64,000 nucleotides of DNA from Utricularia gibba (Eukaryota > Streptophyta > Magnoliopsida > Lamiales > Lentibulariaceae): NCBI GenBank assembly GCA_002189035.1, contig NEEC01000017.1, forward strand, positions 124,001-188,000. Reading direction: 5' to 3'. Position numbers and translations under genes: made by a program. Of the stretch, positions 10,721 through 21,959 are shown piece by piece. The notes under the pieces were generated by a model. The model was not told where the DNA came from. It saw only the letters and a program-made list of their open reading frames with translations, and searched no databases. Numbering within the stretch: position 1 is the stretch's first letter; the number at the start of each line of letters is the position of its first letter.

Positions 10721-11400
10721 GATGTAGCATTAGGAGCGGTCCTCGGACAGAAATTGGAGAAGGCATCACATGTGATCCACTACGCCTCAAAATGTATGGA
10801 TGATGCACAGTGGAATTATAAGACAACATAGAAATTCCGACCCTACTTGCTTGGAGCCAAGATCATTGTTTACTCCGATCATGCAGCGTTGAGGTATCTC
10901 CTCAACAAAAAGGATTCGAAACCTCGTCTTATCAGATGGATCCTATTGCTCCAGGAGCTTGACATAGAAATCCAAGATAAGAAAGGATGCGAGAATTTGG
11001 TAGCAAATCATCTCAGCCGCATCACCTCTGGAGAAGCATCCAGCCCCATTGATGACAACTTCCCTGATGAGCACTTATTCATGATCCATGATGGAAGTCC
11101 CTGGTACACGGGCATTGTGAATTTTCCTGTAATAGGACATTTTCCGGAGGACTTCCAGCCTCATCAAAAGGAGAAATTGCGGAGTGACAGTATGCACTAC
11201 ATTTGGGACGACCCATACCTATTGAAGATTGGGCCAGATCAAATTCTTCGCCGGTGTATCCCTCAAGGTGAAGTGCATTCAATTCTTACTCATAGCCATG
11301 AACTACCTTGTGGGGGTCATTTTGGTCCCAAGATCACAATTAACAAGGTCTTGGAAGCTAGCTTCTATTGGTCTACTCTTTTTCGAGATGCATACCTCAC
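10690..11400 (+). pseudogene. Ty3/gypsy RNase H and truncated integrase N-terminus (family A)
   Basis: RNase H reads FELMCDASDVALGAVLGQ with the first catalytic Asp, then a stop at 10829-10831 (where W..Y.TTEKE is expected) and [28 protein letters not shown] and [10 protein letters not shown]. The linker leads to the integrase zinc finger region: [30 protein letters not shown]. The first His pair is visible. The sequence breaks at about 11395, before the Cys pair. The whole DDE integrase core that should follow (about 1 kb) is absent, so this is a deletion derivative. Confidence 0.85.
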
Positions 11401-12950
11401 AAACGCCAGTTTGTGCCTCCACCGGTTGTTTTCCCCTGGGAGATTTCTTCGTTTTTTTCCCCAGTCCCTTTAGCCGAACTCCCTCCTGTTTTGTACCTTC
11501 CATGGAAAGACGAGGATTCTTCGGCAGCCCAAGAGATGCATGCTGCAACCCCAGAGCAAGACCCTGTTGCAACCCAAGCTCATACTGATAGCTCTAACGA
11601 AGATTTCCGACTGGATGGCTTTGAGGAAGAAGAAGAAGAAACCGAAGTGGAAGAGGCGTCTAACCCACCAACTACTGCAAACAGACGTTCACCCCATGAG
11701 GAAGGGAAGGTGAGGATGATAATATTGATTCTGAAGTGGATTTGTGGATCGCAGAAATGCAGGGAGCCGCTAACAAAGGACCACCACTAACGTTCCAAGA
11801 CGGGGAGCAAGCCATCAACGCTGGCCAAACCAGCAGGCAGCATGGCAAAGGACAACGAGGGCGACAAAAGTTCTAGCGGGACCGTTTGTTGGAGTCTCCT
11901 GCCTGGACCCAACTCCGGGACACTGTCAAGTTTCCCAATAAGAAATCCCAAGCCCTTTTTAACGCTTTGACGAGTCGCCGCATCTTGTTTGCTTTCCGTA
12001 TGCATGCTCCACCATTAGCTCATTTGAATTTGACGCATGATATTAACCCCATGTTTGAGTTTTCACCTGAATGGTGTCATTTTTCAGAGATTGATCTTCC
12101 TGTTTTTCCAAAATTGGTCTTTGAATTTTATGCTACAATTTGCTTTTGATGATGTGGAAGGGAACACTATTGCTGAACCGCTCATTTCCTTTCGTTTGGG
12201 TGGAAAAGACTTTGAGCTTTCTGTTAATGAATTTAATGTTGTTCTTGGTTTTGTGTTTGAGGATGAACTTACTTCTGCTCGATATTTGCAAGCTTGTTGT
12301 GATTATCCCCCATCATTTGATGTTCATAGTGCTTATGGTTCCATGTTTGTGTGTGAACCACCCTTTCCCAGTTCCAAACTCAAGGCCCATCACTTGAGGG
12401 CCCCTGCGCTGTTAGTTTTGAACAGGTATCTCGGAGGATGCTATTCTGCCACTCGCCAAGGCACCAGTGTGGTCTCCAAGGTGGCAATGTTCTTCCTCTG
12501 GGCCATGATGAAGAAGATCCCGATCAACCTTGGTTGGTGGATTGCCACGCACATGAATCGTGTGGCATCGCGTAGCGAACGAGTGCTTCCATTCGCATCC
12601 CTCATCACTAAGCTCACGATGCACTTTAACGTGGATCTCACCGCCAACACACCCAAGGTAGAGGCTCATTTTCGATACCTTGACCTGGTTGACCTCTTTC
12701 AGTGCAGTTACCTCAAAGAACCTAAGGCCGTGCCGTTTTCGTCCAATCCGGGATGAAGAGTAAGACCACCGTGATGCCGCACACCATTGTAGATCCATAC
12801 GGTGACTCCTCTGAAGTTCCCCTGGCGACTGCCCCTGCATCTCCAGATAAACGCACCCTCCTGCTGGCTCTTCAAGATCTGCAGCGCAAGATCACCACAC
12901 TGTCGTCCAAACTGGACACCCTGATCACCTCTCTGCCGCACCATCACTAA
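11400..12950 (+). pseudogene. Extra 3' ORF in the env-like position (putative plant transposon protein)
   Basis: Downstream of the integrase break is an acidic stretch (about 11500-11790) with a run of Glu (GFEEEEEETEVEE). A frame at about 11886-12756 then has MFEFSPEWCHFS, ISFRLGGKDFELSVNEFNVVLGF and RYLGGCYSATRQGTSVV...FFLWAMM...INLGWWIATHM. This matches the pattern I associate with the 'putative plant transposon protein' family found 3' of pol in Athila/Tat-like elements. A frame change occurs near 12130, and after TGA at 12754-12756 the adjacent frame (12753-12950) gives a short coiled coil (LLLALQDLQRKITTLSSKLDTL). I see no signal peptide or transmembrane helix, so an envelope role is not supported. 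The function of this ORF is unknown. Confidence 0.6.
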
Positions 12951-13695
12951 GGTACCCTCCACCATGCTTGATGATGACGACATCCTCAGAATTAAGTGTG
13001 GGGGAGGAGCTCTCTCTATTAAACGAACTATCTTTCATTATCGTATTTGGACAATTTTTCGTATGTTTTATTTTCTATGCTTGTGTTTTTATCTTATGAG
13101 TCTACCCCATATCATGCTTCCTAGGTTAGATGACATCTATGCTTCGATATTTCTTACGCATGCTTCATGATTAGGGTGCTTAGACTTATCTTGCTGCTAA
13201 GAAACCTTCTAGATTTTTCCTTACTTTGAATATCTAGCTTTTATGACATGCATTAGGTTTGAGGCTTGCTTAGGATCGCCCTCACATGTTTTTGTTGTAT
13301 ATCCATGGCCCAGCGACACCTCAAAAAAAAAAAACGAGGATGCCAAAGGTAAGAATTGTCTGGCGAAACCGTGGACGACGCAAACTTTACTTATGAACCA
13401 CGAATAAGGTTTCGTAATCCAGACAACTCTTCCCCAAAGCGGGGGTACTTCTTCAAAAAAAAAAAAGTCACTGTGGCCCAAACTTTTGAAATTAGAGAGC
13501 GATCCCGAACTGTCTCTTTCCCTGATTGTGTTGTTTGAGTAGCATTCTTTAAATTGATTTGAAGAGTTTGGAAGGAAATAGAAGGTGATAAATGCAGTTA
13601 GATAGGGATGGGTTACCTTAGTCGTGCATCATGAGTTAGGTACTATCAGAGCTATGGATTGTCTATCTGTTTTCATACTTGAGGACAAGCATGAT

Positions 13696-13712
13696 TTAAG
13701 TGTGGGGGAATA
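13696..13712 (+). other. Polypurine tract of gypsy family A
   Basis: TTAAGTGTGGGGGAATA directly precedes the TGTTAAG start of the 3' LTR. AAGTGTGGGGGAA is the common form of the plus-strand primer in Athila/Tat-like elements. A similar AAGTGTGGGGGA lies at 13003-13014, further upstream. Confidence 0.75.
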
Positions 13713-15055
13713 TGTTAAGTGTCATTTTCTTATTATTTCTTAGGTTGTTTTTATGTTTAAATGTGATTAGAAGTGTCTAATTAGGAGTCTATAATGTGAG
13801 AATTGGGTTTTTATCTAGTTTAAGGTAATTATCCTAAATCTTGTATTTTATCTATTAATTTTACTAGTTTTAATTGAGTTTTTCTAGAGGCGCACACGTG
13901 GCAGGAAGTGAAAGAAAAAGGATATCAGATGGCAACAAATTGGATCTTCCCGAGCTGACATTCCCTTGATTTCTGGACAACTGCAGATGCCTAATCATGA
14001 GCCTTGACATGCGGAACACGGAGTCTCTGACAAGCACCATCATTAGCGTACCAGTGTCAGACGTTGCTTGCAAGTCATCCCAAGTTCAGCAGAATCATAG
14101 GGACACGAAAGCTCAGACTCTCAATGAAGTTCAGTTCTGTTGAGACAAGTTTAGTTTACTTTCAGTTTAGTTTTCCCTTTTGTTTCTCTCTCTAGAAGAA
14201 TGTTCCTCTAGCTTCTCTCTAGAACCTTGTTTCGTTTCCTTCAATTTGTATGGCCGTTCGCGGCTAGAAACTTCTGTTTCTGGGTTGGAACACCCCCAAA
14301 TCTATGTCGTTAGCTTATCTTCACATTTTCTCTGAATCCGAACAGGTTTCGTATGTTTTCGCGCGACTATGTTGCAGTCTTTCTGTAACAGTCCCTTTAT
14401 TGAAGATTCATGGTTAGCTGATCACTACCCGCGGATTTTGGAGAGGAGCAAGGTGGAAAGCACCAACTTAAGCCCTTTTGGCAGGAGGAAGACAACGTTT
14501 TGTCTGTGGTCGTACCTCAGGATCAATGGACAGGTAGTGACCTCGTATCTGGACTCATTGGATCATTGGCAACACTCGGGCACACGCGCGCAATTCGGCC
14601 GTAAGGGTACGCTGGCAAGACCTCTTATTCTCACGTTCATCCAAGGAGGAGCAACATCGGGCTATTCCCGTGCCTTCTTGCAAGAGAGTGTAAGGAAGGG
14701 TAGGCAATTTCTTACTCCTATAACTGAGTACTCGAGAGGACCAGAGAAGAGTGAAGATGCAACGAACATAGCTGGATAGGATTCCAAACCCAGGAACATT
14801 TACTTTATTTAAGGTTCATCGCTTACGTTTATTTCAGTTGTCTGTTCAAAACCCTCTTATTCCCTTACTCAAGCTTCATCACCAACGTTTCTCAAATCTG
14901 TTACCTTCAAAACCGTTTACAAATCGTGACAGTTGTATTCGGGGTGCCTCACCTTTCACTCAAAAACAACTCTCTGTGTTCGACACCCGTACTACGCTTT
15001 TGTGTTTTACGAGTTTTAAAAGTATTAAATTTTTTTGTAGAAACGACACGCATCA
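13713..15055 (+). repeat. 3' LTR of gypsy family A
   Basis: The 1343-bp LTR starts TGTTAAGTGTCATTTTC and ends GACACGCATCA. Its 3' half is repeated at 4832-5046 and 6553-6677 (5' LTR) and inverted at 290-497. Its first 29 bases are repeated inverted at 3834-3862. The open frame at 14369-14779 is chance coding within the LTR. Confidence 0.88.
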
Positions 15056-15292
15056 CCTAGTGACATGTCATGTTGCATGCTTTAATGGCCCAATAAGTTC
15101 TATGGTGAATTTCTACAAGAAAAAGGAAAACTTGGCATAATAAATTCGAAAATGGGATATCCCAATAAGATTTTTGTATGTTGTGCTATAGGCTAATAAT
15201 GCTTAATTCAATCTAAACTTCAATCTCGTCTATTTGGATTCACCATTTGTTCCAAAATATGCTTGATCTCCTAGTTTGAGATCTCAATCAAA

Positions 15293-17030
15293 CTAGGAAG
15301 TAGGTGCCTTGATATGAAATAAGAATTTTAAGACAAACCTTGTAAACATGTAGGAAGTCAAGAAATAACTCACAATTTGAGCATCATCACTCTCACATTC
15401 CATGGGTTCTACTGATTTGGAAACGTAGTCCACTACAAGGAAACATGTAGAGCTTTTCTTTGAATGGAGGAAAAGATCCCATGAAGTCAATATCCTATCC
15501 ATCAAAACTTCACATAGTATGATAGGTTGAAGCATTTGATCTTTAATTCCTATGCCTCCAACTCTTTGGTGATTGGGATAAGCTTTGCAAAAAGATACGC
15601 ATTTGAAAGAGTGTGAGCCAATAAAAACCAACATTTGTAACCTCCTTAACAGTCACCTTTCCGCTAAAATGTTCTCCACAAGATAATTCATGGTAATAAG
15701 TAAGAATAGAATTCATGTCACTTTGAAAAGTGCATCACCAAAGAATTGGATCAAGTCAACTTTATAGAGGTACAAATCATTCTAGATATAATCTATGCTA
15801 TTTGTGCTTCTCCTTTTGATATTGTTGGAAATCCTAACAGAATTTTTTCATAAGTAGTTCATAATATTCAAATACCAGAGACTTCCATCATGACTCATGA
15901 GTCACAACACAAGTGTTCATCAAGAAAGTTATCATCAATGGAGCTTGATGCTTATTTAGATGTGATACAATTGAGATGATCTGCAACCAAATTCTCACAT
16001 CCCTACTTATCTCTAATTTCCAAGTTGAACTCCTAAAGTAATAGGAATCACTTGATAAAATGAGTTGTAGGGTCTTTTTTATTGATTTATTATGACTTCT
16101 GATTGAAACAAGTATTTTTTGAATTTCGCCAATGCAAAAAAAAAAAGTGATGGCTAAAGGTTCTTTGTTGGTTGTGGTGTAATTTCTTTATGCATAGTCA
16201 AGGCATTTAAATGCATAATGGATAACATGTGATGTTTCTTCCATTTTTTTGCCCTAGAACCACACCTAAAAATAAATCACTAACATCACAAATTAATTCA
16301 AATGGTGAATTCGAGTTAGATATGTATATAATAGGAGCCATGATAAGCTTCCTTTTCAAAGTATCAAAAGCTTTTCTACAATCTTGATCAAAAGTGAACG
16401 CAACATCTTTATGTAACAAGACACATAAAGGAGATGCATTTTTTGAAAAATTTGAATGAATCTTCTATAAAATTGGGCATTCCAAAGAAAGGATCGAACT
16501 TGTTTAATACAAGTAGGGCAATATAATTTTTGGATTACCTTTAATTCATGTCCCAAAAATTACATCTCCCAAATAATATTTTGCTAAACTATAAATAGCA
16601 TTTTCATAATTATGCACATGATTACTTGCAATACATCTTTTAAAAATAAAAAATAATTCCTCTAAATATTCCTTATAAATATTTCCATAAAAAGTAAAGT
16701 CATTCATAAAAACTTTAATAATATTTTCCACATATGTCAAAAAAGTACTTATAATTCATCCTTGAAATGTGGCTGATACAATGTAAAGTCCAAAAAACAT
16801 TTTATGGTAACCAAAAGTTCTAAAAAGGAAAACAAAAACAATCTTTTCTTTGATTTGCAGGAGCTAAGGGAAATCATGTAAACTGAAGTATCTATCCAAC
16901 CAACAATAGTGACTCTTTGCTGCAAGTCTTTCCACTTTAAAGAAACTATTTCCTAAGGTATATGGCCAACTTTAAGGAGTTAACCATTTTAGAATTGGAT
17001 TGAAATATTCTCTATCATTGACTTGCAACA
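15293..17030 (-). pseudogene. Antisense Ty3/gypsy pol relic (RT and integrase fragments)
   Basis: Read on the minus strand from about 17030 down, scattered frames show RT segments: AAKSHYCWLD.Y near 16900, FMNDFTFYGN near 16710, FYRRFIQ near 16460, SPLCVLLHKDVAFTFDQDCRKAFDTLKRKL near 16400 and FELICDVSD near 16300. An integrase segment follows at 15293-15634 (YPNHQRVGGI, DYVSKSVEPM..ESDDAQIV.FL). Order and sense agree with one gypsy pol decayed by many stops and frameshifts. It resembles but is clearly diverged from family A pol, and it lacks recognisable LTRs. Confidence 0.8.
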
Positions 17031-17924
17031 TTAGAGCTTTATGATGAAGAAGTAAGAGTAATATTTGATTTCATTAATATCATTAGTGAGGGCAAGATGG
17101 AAATTGAAAATAATCCTCTACTAACACTTGATATTGAATTGAGGGCCAACTTCATATTCTTCCAACGAGTTTTCACATTAAAGAATGCTAAATAGTTATG
17201 CCATGGCAATAAAATGAACTCAGATCGTCACTTTGCAACTAGTAACAACGTCACATTCTCTTACAAAAAGGATATTTCTATAGTTGGTAAAGAACATCTC
17301 TCTATACTTATTAACCTCATAAATAGAGAAATGGAGCTATATGAAAATCGTTATTCATATTACCATATGTCTATAGAATCTATAAGGTAATTATTTTTTC
17401 ATTGTGCCTATGTTGCAAAATGTAGAAGGTATGAAACAGTGGCTTCATAGTAATATGGATAATTGCAATATTGAAAACTAGCATACTATTTCTCCAACTC
17501 TCATTAGGAATTTAGCTTAGTGGATATGGCATGTGGTGTCATCATCCACTCTCTAATGATTATGAAGTCATTGTAATCATGTAATCTTTCAAGAACACTA
17601 GGACCCTCCTTACGGGAGCATTGAAAAACTATGGAATAATATAGACATAATAAGTGCTACCTTACATTGGTTCAAGATAAGGGAAGATTGATGATGCTCA
17701 ATTCTAAGTCATGTATGATAATATATCAATCGTTATTGATGACAATTTTGTAATTGAGCAGATAGTTAGCCATCTTGGTCTTATCTTTTAGTTTTTATGA
17801 AAATCTATTTTCTTAAAAAAAAATATGTCTACTCTATAGAAATCAATATGACTCCAATAAAACTAGAACGCAATGGGGGTTATGCAAAGCCCAACCTAGC
17901 GCATGTTGCTGCAATGTTCTTATT
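17031..17924. other. No gene seen; decayed AT-rich DNA
   Basis: Between the gypsy relic and the MULE terminus I find no reading frame with a family signature. The DNA may be further decayed pol, but I cannot support that by motif. Confidence 0.4.
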
Positions 17925-18000
17925 GAGGTTAATTTGAAACATACTCATTTCATTCCACCTTAATTTTAAAAATATCCATCCTCTCAAGATCTTTAAAAAA
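17925..18000 (+). repeat. Left terminal inverted repeat of the MULE
   Basis: The sequence runs from GAGGTTAATTTGAAACATAC through CCTTAATTTTAAAAATATCC to ATCCTCTCAAGATCTTT. Roughly 80 percent of positions pair with the inverted right copy by eye. Similarity fades into AT-rich DNA after about 75 bases. Confidence 0.7.
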
Positions 18001-19640
18001 ATACCAACTTTAATATTTCTATTGAAAATAAATGCCAAAACAACGAAATACACTAGCATGTGAGCGAATTTCATTTTTTTTCTTATATTTTCCTGGATGT
18101 ATTTATATCAAATTCATATTCATTATTTAATTAAAATTATGAGAAATAATAATAAATATCAAATTATGTTTATTTATATTGTATAATATTGAAATACATT
18201 GTAATAAAATTTGATATATTATATTAGATAATCTAAAAGATATAAAATGAGTTTTGATATAAATATTTTGTAATACCAAATCAACTCGTAAAAAATACGT
18301 AAATATTATTCAAAATTATTATATTAAATAATTTTAGCTCATTATCTTTCATAATTATTGTGTTTATTAGTAATTTCAAAAATAATGATAAATATCATAT
18401 TATTTGTATTTAAATTGTATACTATTAAAAACACATTGTAAGAAATTATATATATTTTACAGTGTAATTTAAAGATAAAAATAAATATCAAATAACTATT
18501 TCGTAACAATTTTCAATATAGAAGCAACGCCAAGGCAAGGTGTTACTAGTAATACATATTGTATAAGTCTTCCAAAACATTAGCATTTCGATAAAGTGAT
18601 ATAATACCGATTTACAAAAAAGTGAGTGCATACTGTATGACTATGCCAAAAAGATTACAATCTAATAGAGTATTACAATATAGATTATATAATGGAGAGA
18701 TCATCAATAATGCTCTTCTAGAATAATTTCTACATGGATGTATTTTATTTTGTATGACTTATTAGAATTCTGTGTTTGGATCATTGGATGGATTTTTCTA
18801 ATAATTGAAATTGAAGTATTAATCTAATTGGCCGAGTACAATAATACAATATGTATTTATATTTTAAAGACTTGTAAAGCTCACAATGCTCATATCCTTG
18901 TGCAGTTGGAGGTTTCCCACGTCGAAATGTTTGCATGTTGATGTGTACATCATCCACTTCATATACTCCTCTCAACAATAATCAAAGCTATTCATCACTC
19001 TATAGTATGTCATCTACTACATTATGGAAGTAAAGGGAAATATTGCATTGTTTACCTATAGAAAACAATTAAAAAAAGTTAACACATGTGGATTCTAGAA
19101 TAGCTGTGTACAATGATAAGCACGTTACTGGATTTAAAAGTGACTTTTTTGGTGAATCATTGATCAATAATATATTACTAATATTATAACGATAGTTGCA
19201 GGTTGTATTGGCATCCCAAATATGTCGCAAATCCCACCAATGGATATTTCTGTGTCAATGTACTTACTTATACCCCCCAAAATGCTAGATTTCTACGATG
19301 GTAACCCAAAAAATGAAGTTGACTACAAAGAAAAAATAGTTATTAGTGGTTAAAGCACACCAATAAATTGTTATTCTGTAAACTTACTCTTTTCATGAGG
19401 ATCAAATGGCCAGGTCAAGGATTTCCATGCACCAAACTATAAATTCCCTACAATTTGATCTTAAATAAATTGTAATAAAAAAATGAATCTCATTAATAAA
19501 AAAATAGTTGGAGTGACGAAATTGTACTATTTACTTGCTCTCCATTGGATGATGTAGTTAGGCTTTCCTACTACACGTCTCTTGTTGATATACACAACAT
19601 CTGCTAATAGACCATTAATATCTAAAATGATTAATTTTCT
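18001..19640. other. AT-rich interior of the MULE, no gene seen
   Basis: This stretch is very AT-rich, with long A/T runs and several short near-repeats (for example AATAATGATAAATATCA-like strings at about 18150 and 18380). No frame carries a recognisable domain. Confidence 0.5.
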
Positions 19641-20159
19641 AGGACTTGAAGCATCAATCTCCTAAAGAGTGAACATTAGATATCTTGTTTCGTATTGGTA
19701 GATGGTTTTCCGTAGATGGTCTACTTCCTTCTTGGCTTCCTCAAGCTCAAAACACAATTGCACAGCATTATTATCCTCCACATGTTGTGGAGCAGATGAA
19801 CTGATAGTTTCCTCCGCATAAATATCATGATGTTCTTAAGATGATTTTGCACTGTTCGCATCCCAAAAGGAGTGCCACACCAAATATGTATTGCAAAGTT
19901 GGTGGTTGAATATCTCTCCATCTCATGTCTTTTGCTATTAGAAATGCTCTAAGACATTGCTTGTCGTCTTCGTCCAATAGTTGGGTACCTTAGAATATAA
20001 AAAAAAAATTAGTTGAAAACTTAAGAAATGAAATCAAAAGAATCTTATAAAGAAACATTTTCTACCGGTTGATTTTCCAACATTGGACAATGTCAAAAAG
20101 TATCTAAGTATTCTTATCCTCACGTCTTCTGGTGGAGTGATCTATACTAGTCCATCAAT

Positions 20160-20530
20160 TTTCATAGGAATCTCATGAACATGTTATCATTTGAATTCCC
20201 GCATTTGATGATATTGTGAAATGATTTGTATGAGCAACCCCGAAGCACTTTGCAATGCCAAACAATGCACCGATACTAAGCAGATATCCATCTTCACATA
20301 ACCTCATAAATGCAAGGATATTTCCAATCGAAGCCGATGTTAAATGAGCTAATGGAAGACGCAAAAACGAAGCATGGACTCAACAAATGGTTGATAGGTA
20401 ATCTTAACCCACATCTTAAATGCTCGGTGCGTACTGCAAAAGCACAAGTGCCAAAATGATGTCGTGGTTGATTTGAAATTCGCTTATTTTGTTCTTTGTA
20501 TGATATTACGAAATTTTCAGGCAATAAGTA
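20160..20530 (-). pseudogene. Fragment resembling a plant 'putative gypsy-type transposon' protein
   Basis: On the minus strand, two overlapping frames at 20294-20524 and 20173-20364 read ...TEHLRCGLRLPINHLL... and ...ILAFMRLCEDGYLLSIGALFGIAKC.... Joined by a frame change, they resemble the 'H..aGLr.Pl...L..vL' and 'F..LC...G..PS..LF..FF' pattern of the plant gypsy-type transposon domain (Pfam Transposase_28 style). The resemblance is weak and by eye. It may be DNA captured by, or inserted in, the MULE. Nearby frames at 19721-19921 are unrecognised. Confidence 0.3.
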
Positions 20531-20999
20531 TCTTTACCTAATCTTGTCTTCAAAAGTCATCTATCATTGTGAATGTTAGGTTAATTAGGAATAATACAGC
20601 ATGTAGAAAATATAAAAAATAGAGACATGTTACATACCTTGAATGAGTTGGTTTGATTTGAAATGTTGTAAGAAGAAGAAGATTCTGCTCAAGAAAAACA
20701 ACTTATCTTAAAAAAAAATCACATACATACAGAAGAAGATGGAGATTTTAAAGGTGAAGGTTGGGGGAAGAAGTGGTGAAAGAGGAGAAGAAGGCATAGA
20801 GTTTGAAGAGGGAGTTGGTGTATTTAATTGACGTAGGTATATATTTAATTTTTTGAAGTATTTTCAATTTTTCCTAAAATATTTGAAAAAATTAAATACA
20901 ATTATGATTTATCAATATCATAAGTATACTTTTAATAAAAAAAAATAGAACATTATGACTACGAATTGCAAGAATTAAATAATTAAGATTTTGTTATTA

Positions 21000-21345
21000 A
21001 AAAAATTTTGCCCTCTAAGCACTAGGCATTGTTTGCTATACTCAGTGACGTCCAAAAATTCTTTGGACATTGCCTATGGATATAAGTGGTGCTTATGAAT
21101 ACTATGGGCATTGCTTATGGTTGTACGCGGCACCCTGAAATACTTTGGGCATTGATTCAAAACATCATGAGCATTGTTACGAGTACAAGCGATTTCCAGA
21201 ATCAGCTCTAGGTGCTGGTTCACTATTTCAATGATGCCCATCAAGGCCCAGCGCCACATAGAAGTATACATAGCTTCTAAGAATGCCATGTGCATGACTT
21301 AGGTGTCTTGGTGGTGCCCAAGAATTACTTGGGTGTTGTTTTGTA
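21000..21345. repeat. Degenerate short tandem-like block
   Basis: Variants of a 'TACTTTGGGCATTG..' motif recur: TTCTTTGGACATTGCC, ACTATGGGCATTGCT, ACTTTGGGCATTGA and TACTTGGGTGTTG. They are spaced about 35-70 bases apart, with GGTGCC/GGCACC between some of them. It looks like an old, diverged tandem array or a low-complexity coding relic inside the MULE. Confidence 0.4.
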
Positions 21346-21959
21346 TCTAAGATATAGTAAATTAATTTATATGACATTCTTTGTAGCACAATGATGGACG
21401 TAATGACATATTAATTTATTTTATTTCTAGAGAAAAAACTCATAACTCTTTCAAATTTAGATTTTTTTCCAGGAATGCTCAGTGTATTGGCATCATACCT
21501 CTAGTGCATCGCATGATAATGGATCGATGATTTAGATTGCACATCAACGAGGTATTGGTTCGGATGGGATAATGCTTGAAATGATACCCGATGTCTTTGT
21601 GTCTGATTTTCTGGATTAAACTCTATTTCAAGTGACTCGTCCCATCTAGCCATATATCATCTCAATGTTGTACCTTAATAATCCATGGGCATTATAAACC
21701 TCGTTGATTGAGCTCCCACGGCAGATATTCTTCTTATGAGTAGAGTCATGGACCAACAAAAATGATGTCGGTGGCTATGTATCCTAAGATTGCAATGGTG
21801 GATTTTGACTCTCGTATATTTTGATCTGCTAGTCAAGATGTAATATAGAATTGATAACATCCTTAGGATCAATGTTTAGCATTCAGCATGCCTTCACACA
21901 ATAGTTACTAGTAAGTATAATAGAAAGGCAAAAATACATAATCACTGGAGTCGAGCATA

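Larger units (their letters stand above)
4832..15055 (+). mobile_element. Defective Ty3/gypsy (Athila/Tat-like) LTR retrotransposon, family A
   Basis: The order is: truncated 5' LTR, PBS, gag, protease, RT, RNase H, integrase N-terminus, an extra ORF, a polypurine tract and the 3' LTR. The tRNA-Asp-type PBS and the extra ORF after the integrase position point to the Athila/Tat lineage. The copy is dead. The 5' LTR has lost about 1 kb and has a 1.5-kb insertion. Gag has a nonsense codon at codon 2. Pol has in-frame stops, a frameshift and an altered RT catalytic motif, and the integrase core is missing. The 3' flank begins CCTAG, but the element's 5' end is lost, so its target duplication cannot be tested. 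Confidence 0.85.

Noticed and set aside
12037-12756. Envelope protein for the gypsy element
   Set aside because: The position fits an env-like ORF, but there is no signal peptide, no transmembrane helix and no cleavage site; the motif pattern is that of a plant transposon protein of unknown role.
12412-12983. Minus-strand open stretches opposite the gypsy 3' ORF
   Set aside because: Codon shadow of the plus-strand ORF; no recognisable motif.
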